47,770 bases of DNA, from NCBI GenBank assembly GCA_020696855.1, contig JAJFMT010000006.1, forward strand, positions 1-47,770, in the 5' to 3' direction. The stretch is from Pseudobdellovibrio sp. GTDB lineage: Bacteria > Bdellovibrionota > Bdellovibrionia > Bdellovibrionales > Bdellovibrionaceae. How positions within the stretch are numbered: position 1 is the stretch's first letter; every line of letters begins with the position of its first letter. The position numbers and the translations under genes were made by a program. Positions 37,659 to 45,766 of the stretch are shown here, piece by piece. The notes beneath the pieces were generated by a model. It worked only from the letters and a program-made list of their open reading frames with translations. It searched no databases and had not been told where the DNA came from.

Positions 37659-37850
37659 ATGGGGCGAGTTTTAGAAAAGTTTGCGGAACACTCAAAGATC
37701 GACGTTGATACTATTGAAACGGAACTTTTCGCAGCTATCAGAGCTTTGGAAGTGGACCCAAAAAATATGACGGTTGAAGACTTCCGTCAGTGTATGCTGA
37801 TCTACTTAGATGAAGTTTTCTACGGAATCAGTCCGGAAAAAACGCAGTAA
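37659..37850 (+). CDS. Small helical protein of unknown function, 63 aa
   Basis: MGRVLEKFAEHSKIDVDTIE onward; predicted three helices, acidic. The ATG at 37659 is preceded 5 nt upstream by GGAGG, the best start; an in-frame ATG at 37647 lies before that motif. No family recognised. It is followed by a two-way terminator and preceded by a 284-bp intergenic stretch carrying a dyad. Probably single-gene transcription. Confidence 0.65.
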   Translation: MGRVLEKFAEHSKIDVDTIETELFAAIRALEVDPKNMTVEDFRQCMLIYLDEVFYGISPEKTQ

Positions 37851-37875
37851 AGAGTCATTAAATTCTTAGAAATAA

Positions 37876-37904
37876 AAAAGCCGGTTTTTAGCCGGCTTTT
37901 TTTA
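37876..37904. terminator. Bidirectional terminator
   Basis: AAAAGCCGG (37876-37884) pairs perfectly with CCGGCTTTT (37892-37900), followed by more T. It ends both the small plus-strand gene and the convergent thioredoxin-TPR gene. Confidence 0.85.
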
Positions 37905-37926
37905 TGGTCTTTCTTATATAAGAAAC

Positions 37927-39546
37927 CTAGTTAACATTTTCTTTCAGTTCATTCTTCAGATCGTTAAGCTTTTTAACTGTCTTAGCATAACGCTTGTGTT
38001 CCACGCCTGAAGTTTGAAGTGTCTGATCGATTGTCGCCAGCGCTTCATCCTTCTTTTTAAGATCGATTAGAATCTGAGTTTTCAGAAGTCCTAGTTGCGG
38101 GGTGTTTCCTTCAGGGAACTTTAAAGCTTCTGTTACAAGTGATAGGGCCTGATCTAAATTTTTGTTCTTCTGTGCGAAGCGGGCGTACTTTTCAAAGTAC
38201 ACGTAAGTTGTCGGGTATTTTGCTGTTAACTGCTTGTAAAGCTTCTCAACAGCAACTTTTTCGCCGGCTTCTCTTAAGTACGCGATTCCCAGTAACATTT
38301 CTCCGGGTCTATCAACCGACAAATTCTTTTTGGTTAATAATGCAACAGAGGCCTTTTTCGTGTCGGCCTCAAGCTTTGCATCACCGATCAGAGCTGCAAC
38401 CTTAGCTTTCATCCAAAGAAGCTCTGCTGCTTCGAAACCTGTGTAGTCGCCATAAGTACTTTCAGCAAAAGCCGTCGTTGCGTTCCGCGGGTTCTTAATT
38501 AAGAAATCCAGATCTTTCACTAGCGAAGCCGCTTTAGCTTTGGCTTCAGGACCAAATTCTTTTAATTCAGATTTTTTATCAAAGTAATCAATTGTCCAGC
38601 GAACCTGGTCAAGTTTTGAAGGCGTCAGAACAATTCCTTTTTCTAGCGCAGTTAACTGTTCGCGTACCAGCCTAGGGTCTTCATCGGCTTTTGAGGCCGC
38701 CAGGCTCACTTCGCTTGCCAGTTTGTATTTTTGATCGCGTTCAGATGTCGTGAGCGTAAACCATTTGTAGGCCTCTTCATAATTCAAAGCATTGTAAGCG
38801 CGGTGGGCAAGAACGCTGGCCGCAGAGGGATCCCCAAGTTTGGCGCTTTCGGCAACTGTAGCGGCAACTGCTACTTTTTGTAATTCTACATCCAGCTCTT
38901 TGGCAAAATTTTTCGGTCTTTGAAAATCAAGCCAGCGGTAAGATTCATTTCCGTCTTTATCCAGCAAAATAAGGGTCGGAATCGCTTTGACGTGAAATTT
39001 TTCTGAAAGCTCGTTATTTTCCGGTAAGTCAGAATTCAGTTTTACGAAGTTTAATTTCGCTAACTGCTTTTCAACTCCAGGCTGATGATAAGTTTCTGTC
39101 ACCATACGGATACAAGCCGGGCACCACGGTGCAGAGAAAACCAGAAGTGTCGGTTTGCCGTTGGTGCTTTTTAAATTTAATTCCTTAATGTTGTTGAAGC
39201 TTGATTTGACTGAAGTGGACTTAACGTTACCTGAATTCAAATCAAGAGTCTTATCATGTTTTTCGCAAACGGTTTGTTTGTCGTCACAGACGTAAAAACT
39301 TAAAACCGCTTTTTTAGATTTCTCGCCTTTTTTAAACGTAAAAAGTTTTTCGGTTTTTGTGACAGGTTTATTTAACGCTTCAAGGTCGTCAATCACCGCA
39401 CTTGCCGGCGCGTCCTTATTTAAGTGAAAACCGGGTTTCGGTGTAATTTGAATTTGTTGTTTTTCAACTTTGAATTCAATTTGGTTTTCAGTAATGCCCG
39501 CGAAAACGGTGCTTGAAAAAACTAACAAAAGAACGATGTATTTCAT
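37927..39546 (-). CDS. Periplasmic thioredoxin-fold protein with TPR tail
   Basis: 539 aa from the ATG at 39546, preceded by GGGGG; a longer in-frame reading begins upstream but lacks the signal peptide. MKYIVLLLVFSSTVFAG is a signal peptide. Residues 20-100 are beta-rich with Cys87 and Cys94, like the N-terminal domain of DsbD. The thioredoxin domain carries FSAPWCPACIRM (Cys142-Pro-Ala-Cys145) and a cis-proline in KAIPTLILLDKDG. From about 230 the protein is a helical TPR-like array. Likely a disulfide reductase or isomerase with protein-binding tail. The substrate is unknown. Confidence 0.8.
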   Translation of the reverse strand: MKYIVLLLVFSSTVFAGITENQIEFKVEKQQIQITPKPGFHLNKDAPASAVIDDLEALNKPVTKTEKLFTFKKGEKSKKAVLSFYVCDDKQTVCEKHDKTLDLNSGNVKSTSVKSSFNNIKELNLKSTNGKPTLLVFSAPWCPACIRMVTETYHQPGVEKQLAKLNFVKLNSDLPENNELSEKFHVKAIPTLILLDKDGNESYRWLDFQRPKNFAKELDVELQKVAVAATVAESAKLGDPSAASVLAHRAYNALNYEEAYKWFTLTTSERDQKYKLASEVSLAASKADEDPRLVREQLTALEKGIVLTPSKLDQVRWTIDYFDKKSELKEFGPEAKAKAASLVKDLDFLIKNPRNATTAFAESTYGDYTGFEAAELLWMKAKVAALIGDAKLEADTKKASVALLTKKNLSVDRPGEMLLGIAYLREAGEKVAVEKLYKQLTAKYPTTYVYFEKYARFAQKNKNLDQALSLVTEALKFPEGNTPQLGLLKTQILIDLKKKDEALATIDQTLQTSGVEHKRYAKTVKKLNDLKNELKENVN

Positions 39547-39668
39547 GTATCCCCCTTGCATAAAGGCAAGCCAGGAAAGCTTCTTAGAGAACGCGGGCAA
39601 TGTCAAAAATTGATCTATAGCGGCGGGTCTATTTTATACTGCGGCTGCGGCGCCGGTTGTATTTCTAT

Positions 39669-39701
39669 AAATAAAAAAGCCAGGCTTGTGACCTGGCTTT
39701 T
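39669..39701 (-). terminator. Intrinsic terminator after rplI
   Basis: AAAAGCCAGG (39675-39684) pairs perfectly with CCTGGCTTTT (39692-39701), loop CTTGTGA. On the minus strand it is followed by TTTTTTATTT, ending the rpsF-DUF2232-rplI transcript. Confidence 0.87.
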
Positions 39702-39733
39702 CAGTGTATCAATTCACCAAAGCTTTTAAAGGC

Positions 39734-40177
39734 TTAAGCGCGCTCTACAGCTACTTGGATCTGAGTCTCAAGGCCTTCAGCATAGCGGATAGTCGCTTTG
39801 TGAGTTCCTAAAACTTTGATCGGCTCTTCTAAGTGGATATCTTTACGGTCTACTGCGAAACCGGCTTTATCTAAAGCTTTAGAGATATCAGAAGTTGTAA
39901 CAGTACCGAACAATTTATCATTGTCGCCGGCATTTAATTTAAAGTTCACAGTAGTGCCTTTAATTTTGTTCAACAGCTCTTGTCTTTCAGCCAATGCTTT
40001 TTTCTTTTTAGATTCAGCAACGCGTTTTAAGTGGTTGTACTCGTTAACACGTTTTTCAGTAGCTTCTAAAGCTAACTTTCTTGGGAACAAAAGATTTCTT
40101 GCGAAACCTTCAGAAACATTTACTAGATCGCCGACTTTTCCTAAGTCTTTAACGTCTTTTTGTAAAATTACTTTCAT
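39734..40177 (-). CDS. rplI: 50S ribosomal protein L9
   Basis: 147 aa with [20 protein letters not shown] at the N-terminus and [20 protein letters not shown]. Stabilises the L1 stalk base. The second domain ([20 protein letters not shown]) is present. 25 bp after the DUF2232 gene. Confidence 0.97.
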   Translation of the reverse strand: MKVILQKDVKDLGKVGDLVNVSEGFARNLLFPRKLALEATEKRVNEYNHLKRVAESKKKKALAERQELLNKIKGTTVNFKLNAGDNDKLFGTVTTSDISKALDKAGFAVDRKDIHLEEPIKVLGTHKATIRYAEGLETQIQVAVERA

Positions 40178-40202
40178 AAAATCCTCAAATCCTTACTTTT
40201 AT

Positions 40203-41105
40203 TTAATTTAACTGTTTTGTTCTTTTTCTAAAGAGACGGCGAAAATCCGCCCAGTAGTCTACAAGCCCGAGCAAAACAACAAAAGGCATAAGCTGTAGAA
40301 TCATAATCATATACGTGATGCTTCTCATGATCGGGCCTGATCGGCTGATCCGTAACAAAAACTCGACAACAGCCACTCCCTGAAAAAACAGAGGGGCTAC
40401 GAATACCAGTAATAAATTAATTGCCAGTATTCTCAGTTGTTCTAACTCCACCCAATTCTGCACGAGAACGAAAACTGAAATCAATACAGTCCAAATGACT
40501 GCATCCGGTAATCTAAATTCCAGCCAGCGTAGTCCGGTAACAAATCGTTCTCTCTTAATATTAAAGAGCCGGGCAATTTTAGGTTCGAAGATTATACTAA
40601 CCAGTATCGCACTGGCCAGGAATCCACCCAGCATGCCGAGGATGAAGTTTTCAAACTTCATGTGAGTCATGTCAAAGTTCGGGTACATTTCGGTTGTGGC
40701 TTTTCGCAAAGGCTCCACAATTCTCTGCAAGACATCTTCTGAGGATTGGTTTTTCATAACTAAAAAGTATCCAGCTAAAGCAAATAGTAATCCGATAACT
40801 AACGAAAAAAGTCCTGAGACCTTCCAGTTGATACCGCGCTTTTCTAGTTCACTGTACGCGCCTAAAGTCATCCAGGTGGCACCTACATAAACTGCTGTTT
40901 CCGACACTAAGTAATTTTGAGTTCCGATCGCGAACAGAGATGCAACAAGCACTGTCCCGATGAGCCAAAAGATCCGGCCTTTTACCGTTACAGAAAGCGT
41001 TCGTAAAAACGGCGCTGATAAAAAAGAAAATAAAACGGAAGCAACAACACTTGTTATTGCTAACCATATTACATTCTTTTTCTTCTGAACGTTAATTTGA
41101 CCCAT
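40203..41105 (-). CDS. DUF2232 (YybS-like) multi-span membrane protein
   Basis: 300 aa with about seven hydrophobic segments (ITSVVASVLFSFLSAPF, IFWLIGTVLVASLFAIG, GLFSLVIGLLFALAGYF, GMLGGFLASAILVSIIF, VIWTVLISVFVLVQ, LLLVFVAPLFFQGVAV, YMIMILQLMPFVVLLGL). DUF2232/YybS genes commonly sit between rpsR and rplI. Here the gene is flanked by rpsF and rplI, matching the context even though rpsR is missing. Function unknown. Confidence 0.75.
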   Translation of the reverse strand: MGQINVQKKKNVIWLAITSVVASVLFSFLSAPFLRTLSVTVKGRIFWLIGTVLVASLFAIGTQNYLVSETAVYVGATWMTLGAYSELEKRGINWKVSGLFSLVIGLLFALAGYFLVMKNQSSEDVLQRIVEPLRKATTEMYPNFDMTHMKFENFILGMLGGFLASAILVSIIFEPKIARLFNIKRERFVTGLRWLEFRLPDAVIWTVLISVFVLVQNWVELEQLRILAINLLLVFVAPLFFQGVAVVEFLLRISRSGPIMRSITYMIMILQLMPFVVLLGLVDYWADFRRLFRKRTKQLN

Positions 41106-41113
41106 GATCTGAA

Positions 41114-41569
41114 TTACATCTCGTCTTTTTCAAATCTTTCGCTGCGAGCTTGTTGAGCCGCTTGACGACGCAACTGAGCTTTTGCTTCGCGTTCTTTTTC
41201 GCGAGCTGCAGAGTCAGCTAAACCTTTTTTGAAAGCTTCAGCATGTTTTGAAATCGGAGTGCGCTCATCAAGTGCCGTGTGCATGAAGCGTAATACTTTG
41301 TCGTTAATACGCATAGTACGCTCAAGCTCCATGATCGCTTGTGGGTTCGATTCAAAAAGCGTGTGGAAGTACACAGCTTTTCTTAATTTGCCAATCGGCG
41401 TAGCCAAAGTGCGTTTGCCCCAAGTTTCAAGGGAGTAAACTGAACCACTGTAGTTAGCGATTGTTGCTTTGTTTTTTTTGAAGAGTTCTTTTTGCTCTTC
41501 TAAAGAAGCGTCTGGGTGTACAAGGATTACAGCCTCGTACGGACGCTTAAGTTCTGGCTTAAGATCCAT
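41114..41569 (-). CDS. rpsF: 30S ribosomal protein S6
   Basis: 151 aa from the ATG at 41569, with AAAGGA 5 nt upstream. An upstream in-frame extension exists but lacks S6 homology and this Shine-Dalgarno. The core YEAVILVHPDASLEEQKE, SVYSLETWGKRTLATPIGK and AVYFHTLFESNPQAIMELER fits S6. The C-terminal tail is long and charged (AREKEREAKAQLRRQAAQQA). S18, its binding partner, is not encoded nearby. Confidence 0.95.
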   Translation of the reverse strand: MDLKPELKRPYEAVILVHPDASLEEQKELFKKNKATIANYSGSVYSLETWGKRTLATPIGKLRKAVYFHTLFESNPQAIMELERTMRINDKVLRFMHTALDERTPISKHAEAFKKGLADSAAREKEREAKAQLRRQAAQQARSERFEKDEM

Positions 41570-41692
41570 AAATTTCCTTTCGGTTAAAGCCCCACCGACC
41601 ATCGGGGAGCAAGGATGACTTTTGTGTCCTAAAGGTCTAACACTTCGGCACCCTCTGGACAAGCCCTGTTTAGGAGACGTATTATTATTTCC

Positions 41693-42355
41693 ATGCGCTT
41701 GGAATTAGAGATTTTAGACGGTGTAAACAAAGGCAAAAAGATTCCCCTCAGGAACGGCCTAATTGTGGGTAAAACTGTGGATTCTCTGACTTTCGACGAC
41801 GACTCAATGGCAGACCTGCATGCCATACTCAACCTAGATTCAAATAAACGCTGGAATATCGAGTGTTTAGGCGACAACAAGCTGCGTCTTGGTTTTGAAG
41901 AAGTTCCTAAAGCCAGATTGATTGTAGGCCTTGTTTTTAATCTCGGACAAACGGGCTTTAAGGTCGTTCAAAAAGAAGGTCGCGCAATTGCGTCCTGGGA
42001 GAACGAAATGAAAGCCTGGCTTGAAAACCACCCTGGCCCCAGAGTCCATCCGGACATGTTTTTCTTCTTAAAACCTATCCGTCTGAGCTTCATCCAAGGC
42101 CCTCAATATGAAGAAGTTTACACTCTCAGTTATGGGCCCAGAGAAATCGGTTTTAATAATTTAGACCTGAACATTAAAGACCCGGCGGTTCCGCCGAAAG
42201 TAGCAAAGTTTTTTCAAGTGGCAGATAAAGTGTACATTGAAAATCTTTGCGGAGAAAAAGCAACTTTGAATGGCAATGCGTTTGACCAACATCTCGTGTC
42301 TTCGGGAGACAAATTGAAAGTCGGTTCAAACGTGATAGAGTTGTCCCTGCTGTGA
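41693..42355 (+). CDS. Protein with one likely and one degenerate FHA domain
   Basis: 220 aa. Residues 1-90 (LEILDGVNKGKKIPLRNGLI, VGKTVDSLTFDDDSMADLHA) follow an FHA domain, but the usual GR and Ser-x-x-His phosphothreonine signature is altered (GK and ADLHA). Residues about 125-220 (YGPREIGFNNLDLNIKD, GEKATLNGNAFDQHL) look like a second, more degenerate FHA. Such domains read phosphothreonine or act as scaffolds. It overlaps the hydrolase gene by 1 bp (TGATG), so the pair is coupled. Divergent from rpsF. Confidence 0.6.
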   Translation: MRLELEILDGVNKGKKIPLRNGLIVGKTVDSLTFDDDSMADLHAILNLDSNKRWNIECLGDNKLRLGFEEVPKARLIVGLVFNLGQTGFKVVQKEGRAIASWENEMKAWLENHPGPRVHPDMFFFLKPIRLSFIQGPQYEEVYTLSYGPREIGFNNLDLNIKDPAVPPKVAKFFQVADKVYIENLCGEKATLNGNAFDQHLVSSGDKLKVGSNVIELSLL

Positions 42356-43251
42356 TGACGACTAATTCTGAATTTATCGAAATTGAAAAAAAGACCGGTT
42401 ACTTTAAAGCAATCGATGGAACTCCTATTTACTACGAAGTGCGCGGGCAAGGGGAGCCGCTGGTGTTCATTTACGGTATCGCCTGTTTGATGAATCACTG
42501 GCATAACCAAGTCGAATATTTTTCTAAAACTCATCAGGTCATTTTATTTGATATCCGCGGTCATCACAAAAGTGTGCCTGTGAATAACGTAAATAATTTT
42601 ACATTCGAACATTTAGCATTTGATGTGAAATCTCTATTGAAACATCTTAATCTCGAAAAAGCTCATTTCGTCGGTCACAGCTTCGGCGTTCCGTATCTGC
42701 TTAAAACTTACGAGCAGTTTCCAGAGCTTTTTAAATCCATGACCTTCGTTAATGGCTTTGCAAGAAATCCTCTTAAAAAACTTTACGGATTTGAATTCGC
42801 AGAACCGCTTTTTAATTTTATCAGAACCCAGCACCAAAAATATCCTGATCTTTGGAATAATCTTTGGCGCGGTCTTATGGACAACCCGGTTGCATTTCAG
42901 CTGGCGGCTCTGGGCGGCGGTTTTAATATTAAGCTGACACAGTTTAAAGATATCGAAATGTACGGAAGAGGCGTTTCTCGCCTTGAACTTCCTTATTTCT
43001 TTGAACTTTTTGACCAGCTTTTAAAATTCGACGGAACCTCTATTTTATCAAAAATTGAAGTTCCAACTTTTATTATCGCAGGTGACCGGGACATTTTAAC
43101 GCCAACGTCATTTCAGCGCGAAATGCATGAAACGATTTCTGATTCAGAATTTGTTTTGATTCCTTATGGTTCTCACTGCTGCCAGCTTGATTTTCCTGAC
43201 TACTTAAATTTAAAGCTGGCCGAGTTTCTAAAAAAAATCAGCAGTAAATAA
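42355..43251 (+). CDS. Alpha/beta hydrolase
   Basis: 298 aa from the ATG overlapping the FHA gene stop (TGATG); a GTG one codon earlier is also possible. Family signs: EPLVFIYGIACLMNHW (oxyanion strand), nucleophile elbow VGHSFG with Ser, later IAGDRDILTP (acid) and YGSHCCQLDFP (His). Broad family: lipase, esterase or lactonase-like; substrate unknown. Coupled to an FHA protein, which may regulate or localise it. Its stop abuts that of the next convergent gene. Confidence 0.85.
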   Translation: MTTNSEFIEIEKKTGYFKAIDGTPIYYEVRGQGEPLVFIYGIACLMNHWHNQVEYFSKTHQVILFDIRGHHKSVPVNNVNNFTFEHLAFDVKSLLKHLNLEKAHFVGHSFGVPYLLKTYEQFPELFKSMTFVNGFARNPLKKLYGFEFAEPLFNFIRTQHQKYPDLWNNLWRGLMDNPVAFQLAALGGGFNIKLTQFKDIEMYGRGVSRLELPYFFELFDQLLKFDGTSILSKIEVPTFIIAGDRDILTPTSFQREMHETISDSEFVLIPYGSHCCQLDFPDYLNLKLAEFLKKISSK

Positions 43252-43788
43252 TTAGTTAATCGGAATCATCTGACCTTCATTGATCAAAATGACTCTATTG
43301 GTGTTTTGTGGATTTACAATTCTGATTGAAGGCCCATCTCTGAAAGTGCGGCCGGTGCGGCTTAAAAAGCGCTGTCTTTCTTGGGCTGTTAACGGGCGAA
43401 ATTTAGAATTGTTGTCGAAGAAAAGTCTTTCAAAGTGAACAACACCATTATCATTTGTATAATCATTATTTAAACGTAAAACAGCACCGCTTTCATTCTG
43501 GCAGTTGCGCATTTCAGCTTCCACTGCGTAATGGCCAAACGTTAAAGCGCCGGCTCTGAAAACGTAATCACAAGTGTATGATTCCTGGCCACGGTTAAAA
43601 CGTAAAATATGGGTTGTCTGATCTTCTGAACCCATTCGTTCTGTCGCAATGTGGGTTCCTGAAATCTGTGTGGCATCGTCAATACCTGAATCTTTCAGAA
43701 TCGATGCCGCTACATAGTATGCTGATGGAGCTTCTGAAGCGAAGCTAACTGTGGATAATAATATTAACGCTGCAAAAATTGATTTCAT
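43252..43788 (-). CDS. Exported protein of unknown function, 178 aa
   Basis: Signal peptide MKSIFAALILLSTVSFASEA, then a predicted beta-rich domain with two Cys (SYTCDYVFR, MRNCQNES) that could pair. No family recognised. It converges with the hydrolase gene with the stop codons directly adjacent. About 220 bp of non-coding DNA precede it before the protease gene. Confidence 0.65.
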   Translation of the reverse strand: MKSIFAALILLSTVSFASEAPSAYYVAASILKDSGIDDATQISGTHIATERMGSEDQTTHILRFNRGQESYTCDYVFRAGALTFGHYAVEAEMRNCQNESGAVLRLNNDYTNDNGVVHFERLFFDNNSKFRPLTAQERQRFLSRTGRTFRDGPSIRIVNPQNTNRVILINEGQMIPIN

Positions 43789-43950
43789 ATAAACCCCTTG
43801 AATAATAAAAGTAATTTCAAGGAGCGTTCCTGAACACAGTAGCCAGGCGGACGTATAGGCTTTATGAGGCTTATCATATGCGCGTTCTCAGATTGAAACG
43901 CCTATGTTCTGTCGCAGAGACGTAGAATGGCAGTCAGTCTCAAAATGAGA

Positions 43951-43985
43951 AAAGCCCGGGAGCTTTCGCCACCGGGCTTTTTAAT
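43951..43985. terminator. Intrinsic terminator between the subtilase and the upstream region
   Basis: AAAGCCCGG (43951-43959) pairs perfectly with CCGGGCTTT (43972-43980). TTTTT follows on the plus strand and TTTTC-TCATTTT on the minus strand. It ends the subtilase mRNA (minus). The stronger T-run is on the plus strand, where no long gene precedes it. Confidence 0.75.
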
Positions 43986-44011
43986 CAAGTATCTAAGTTA
44001 ATTTCAGCTAA

Positions 44012-45664
44012 TTACTTAACTGCAACTTTTGTGATTGACCAACCAGAGCGTTCAACAGAACCGTCTGATTTGAAAACAACTTTTGCGTAGTTACCTTTGA
44101 AAGCAGCAGAGAAACTGTCGTCATTGTTACCGCTTAAAGTTTGAATTAAAGTTCCTGCAGCATCGTAAATTTGTACTGTGTCGTAGTTAGCTTCAGTATC
44201 GAATTTTTCGAAGTAAAGAGCCACGTCAGCATCAGCTGCAACATCAAGTCTGATTTCGAAAACCTGATTTGTGTTTTTTGCGTATGGGCTTGCAGAAGCA
44301 ACAGGAGTCGCTAATACAGACGCTCTCCAGTTGGCAGGATCGTTAAGGTCAGGAGCAGGTTGTTGGTTAGTTAATGCCAAGTAAGCATTTGCCAAGCCGC
44401 CAGTTGCAACTTTACCTTTTAATCCAGCGATTGGACGTGCTGTTTTTAAGATTCTCTCTTTTACTTCACGGCCTGTTAAAGCTGTTTCATGTCCCCAAAC
44501 TAAAGCTGCGATACCAGATACGTGCGGAGTCGCCATTGAAGTTCCAGAGAATGAATCGTAATCGCCACCAGTAGAAGAAAGTACGTTTACGCCAGGAGCG
44601 CCAACATGAACTGTTTTCTTACCGTAGCTAGAGAAACTTGCGCGAGCACCTTTGTTGTCGATAGCGGCAACAGAGATGATGTTCGGTACAGCGTAAGTAG
44701 CAGGGTATGAAGGACGAGTATCATTATTATTGTTATCGTTACCCGCAGCTGCGATGAATAATGCGCCTTTTTCGTCAGACTGTTTGATTACATCAAATAA
44801 TGTCTGAGAGAAGCCGCCGCCGCCCCAAGAGTTAGATTGGATTTTCGCGCCCATTTTGTTCGCGTAATCAATCGCTTTAACAGCATCTTCTAAAGTTCCT
44901 GAACCAGAAGCACTCAAGAATTTTACTGCCATCATTTTTACACGCCAGTTAACGCCGGCAACACCAACACCGTCATCACCGCGGGCACCGATTGTGCCGG
45001 CACAGTGAGAACCGTGACCTTGGTCATCCATTGGATCACCAGAGTTGTTGATCGCATTGTAACCGTGGATATCATCAACTACGCCGTTGTTATCATCATC
45101 AACGCCGGCTTGACCAGCAGCCTCAGCCGCATTCGTCCACATATTGTCTTTTAAATCAGGGTGATTGTAGTCGATACCTGTATCGATAATCGCAACAACC
45201 ATGTCATCAGATCCAGTTGTGATATCCCAAGCTTGTTCAGCTCCGATATCTACGCCTGCAACGCCGACTTTACCTGAAGGATCTTTCTGACCAACGTTTT
45301 TCAAGCCCCAAAGCTGCTCCAGCATTGGATCGTTCGGTAAACGATTAATTCTGTAAATTAAATTCGGCTCAGCTACTTCAACCATTGGGTTCGATTTCAA
45401 AGTCGCAATCGCAGACGATGCAATTTCAAAAACCGGCTTTTTCACCACAACGATATTTTGTGATGGAATAGTTGATTTAACGTAAGCGCCTAACATGTTC
45501 GATAACGTTTGTTTAGATGAAGACATCATCATGTTCGGTTTTAAACGAACAACGTACTCGCCCGGAACTGATTCAATTTTAGGAGCGCCAGCAAAGGCAA
45601 CAACAGAACTGAGTGTAAGGGTAGTTAGGGTTAATAAAAGGCTGGCTCTTCCATTGAGCGACAT
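44012..45664 (-). CDS. Secreted subtilisin-like serine protease with CUB-like C-terminal domain
   Basis: 550 aa. Signal peptide (LLLTLTTLTLSSVVAFAGA), then an I9-type propeptide (EYVVRLKPN to about residue 105). The S8 catalytic triad is Asp161 (IIDTGID), His217 (DDQGHGSHCAG) and Ser376 (SGTSMATPHVSG), with oxyanion Asn309 (AAAGNDNNN). The last 100 residues (YDTVQIYDAAGTLIQTL, VVFKSDGSVERSGWSIT) form a CUB-like or PPC-like beta domain. A secreted or periplasmic degradative protease; a role in attacking prey protein is inferred from the likely lifestyle. Clear AAGGAG before the ATG. Confidence 0.93.
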   Translation of the reverse strand: MSLNGRASLLLTLTTLTLSSVVAFAGAPKIESVPGEYVVRLKPNMMMSSSKQTLSNMLGAYVKSTIPSQNIVVVKKPVFEIASSAIATLKSNPMVEVAEPNLIYRINRLPNDPMLEQLWGLKNVGQKDPSGKVGVAGVDIGAEQAWDITTGSDDMVVAIIDTGIDYNHPDLKDNMWTNAAEAAGQAGVDDDNNGVVDDIHGYNAINNSGDPMDDQGHGSHCAGTIGARGDDGVGVAGVNWRVKMMAVKFLSASGSGTLEDAVKAIDYANKMGAKIQSNSWGGGGFSQTLFDVIKQSDEKGALFIAAAGNDNNNNDTRPSYPATYAVPNIISVAAIDNKGARASFSSYGKKTVHVGAPGVNVLSSTGGDYDSFSGTSMATPHVSGIAALVWGHETALTGREVKERILKTARPIAGLKGKVATGGLANAYLALTNQQPAPDLNDPANWRASVLATPVASASPYAKNTNQVFEIRLDVAADADVALYFEKFDTEANYDTVQIYDAAGTLIQTLSGNNDDSFSAAFKGNYAKVVFKSDGSVERSGWSITKVAVK

Positions 45665-45766
45665 AGTAATTCTCCTTCCGTGAGAGTAAACTATTGTTTA
45701 TTAGTAAAAAAATCCTACCAACCTGATGTCGAGGTCGGTAATCATTTGCGGAGTTCCAAACTGAAA

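Noticed and set aside
41570-41692. S6:S18 leader motif or N-terminal extension of rpsF
   Set aside because: The upstream frame reads MSRGCRSVRPLGHK, unlike S6, and the Shine-Dalgarno supports the ATG at 41569. A stem exists, but I could not match the CCG-bulge motif well enough.
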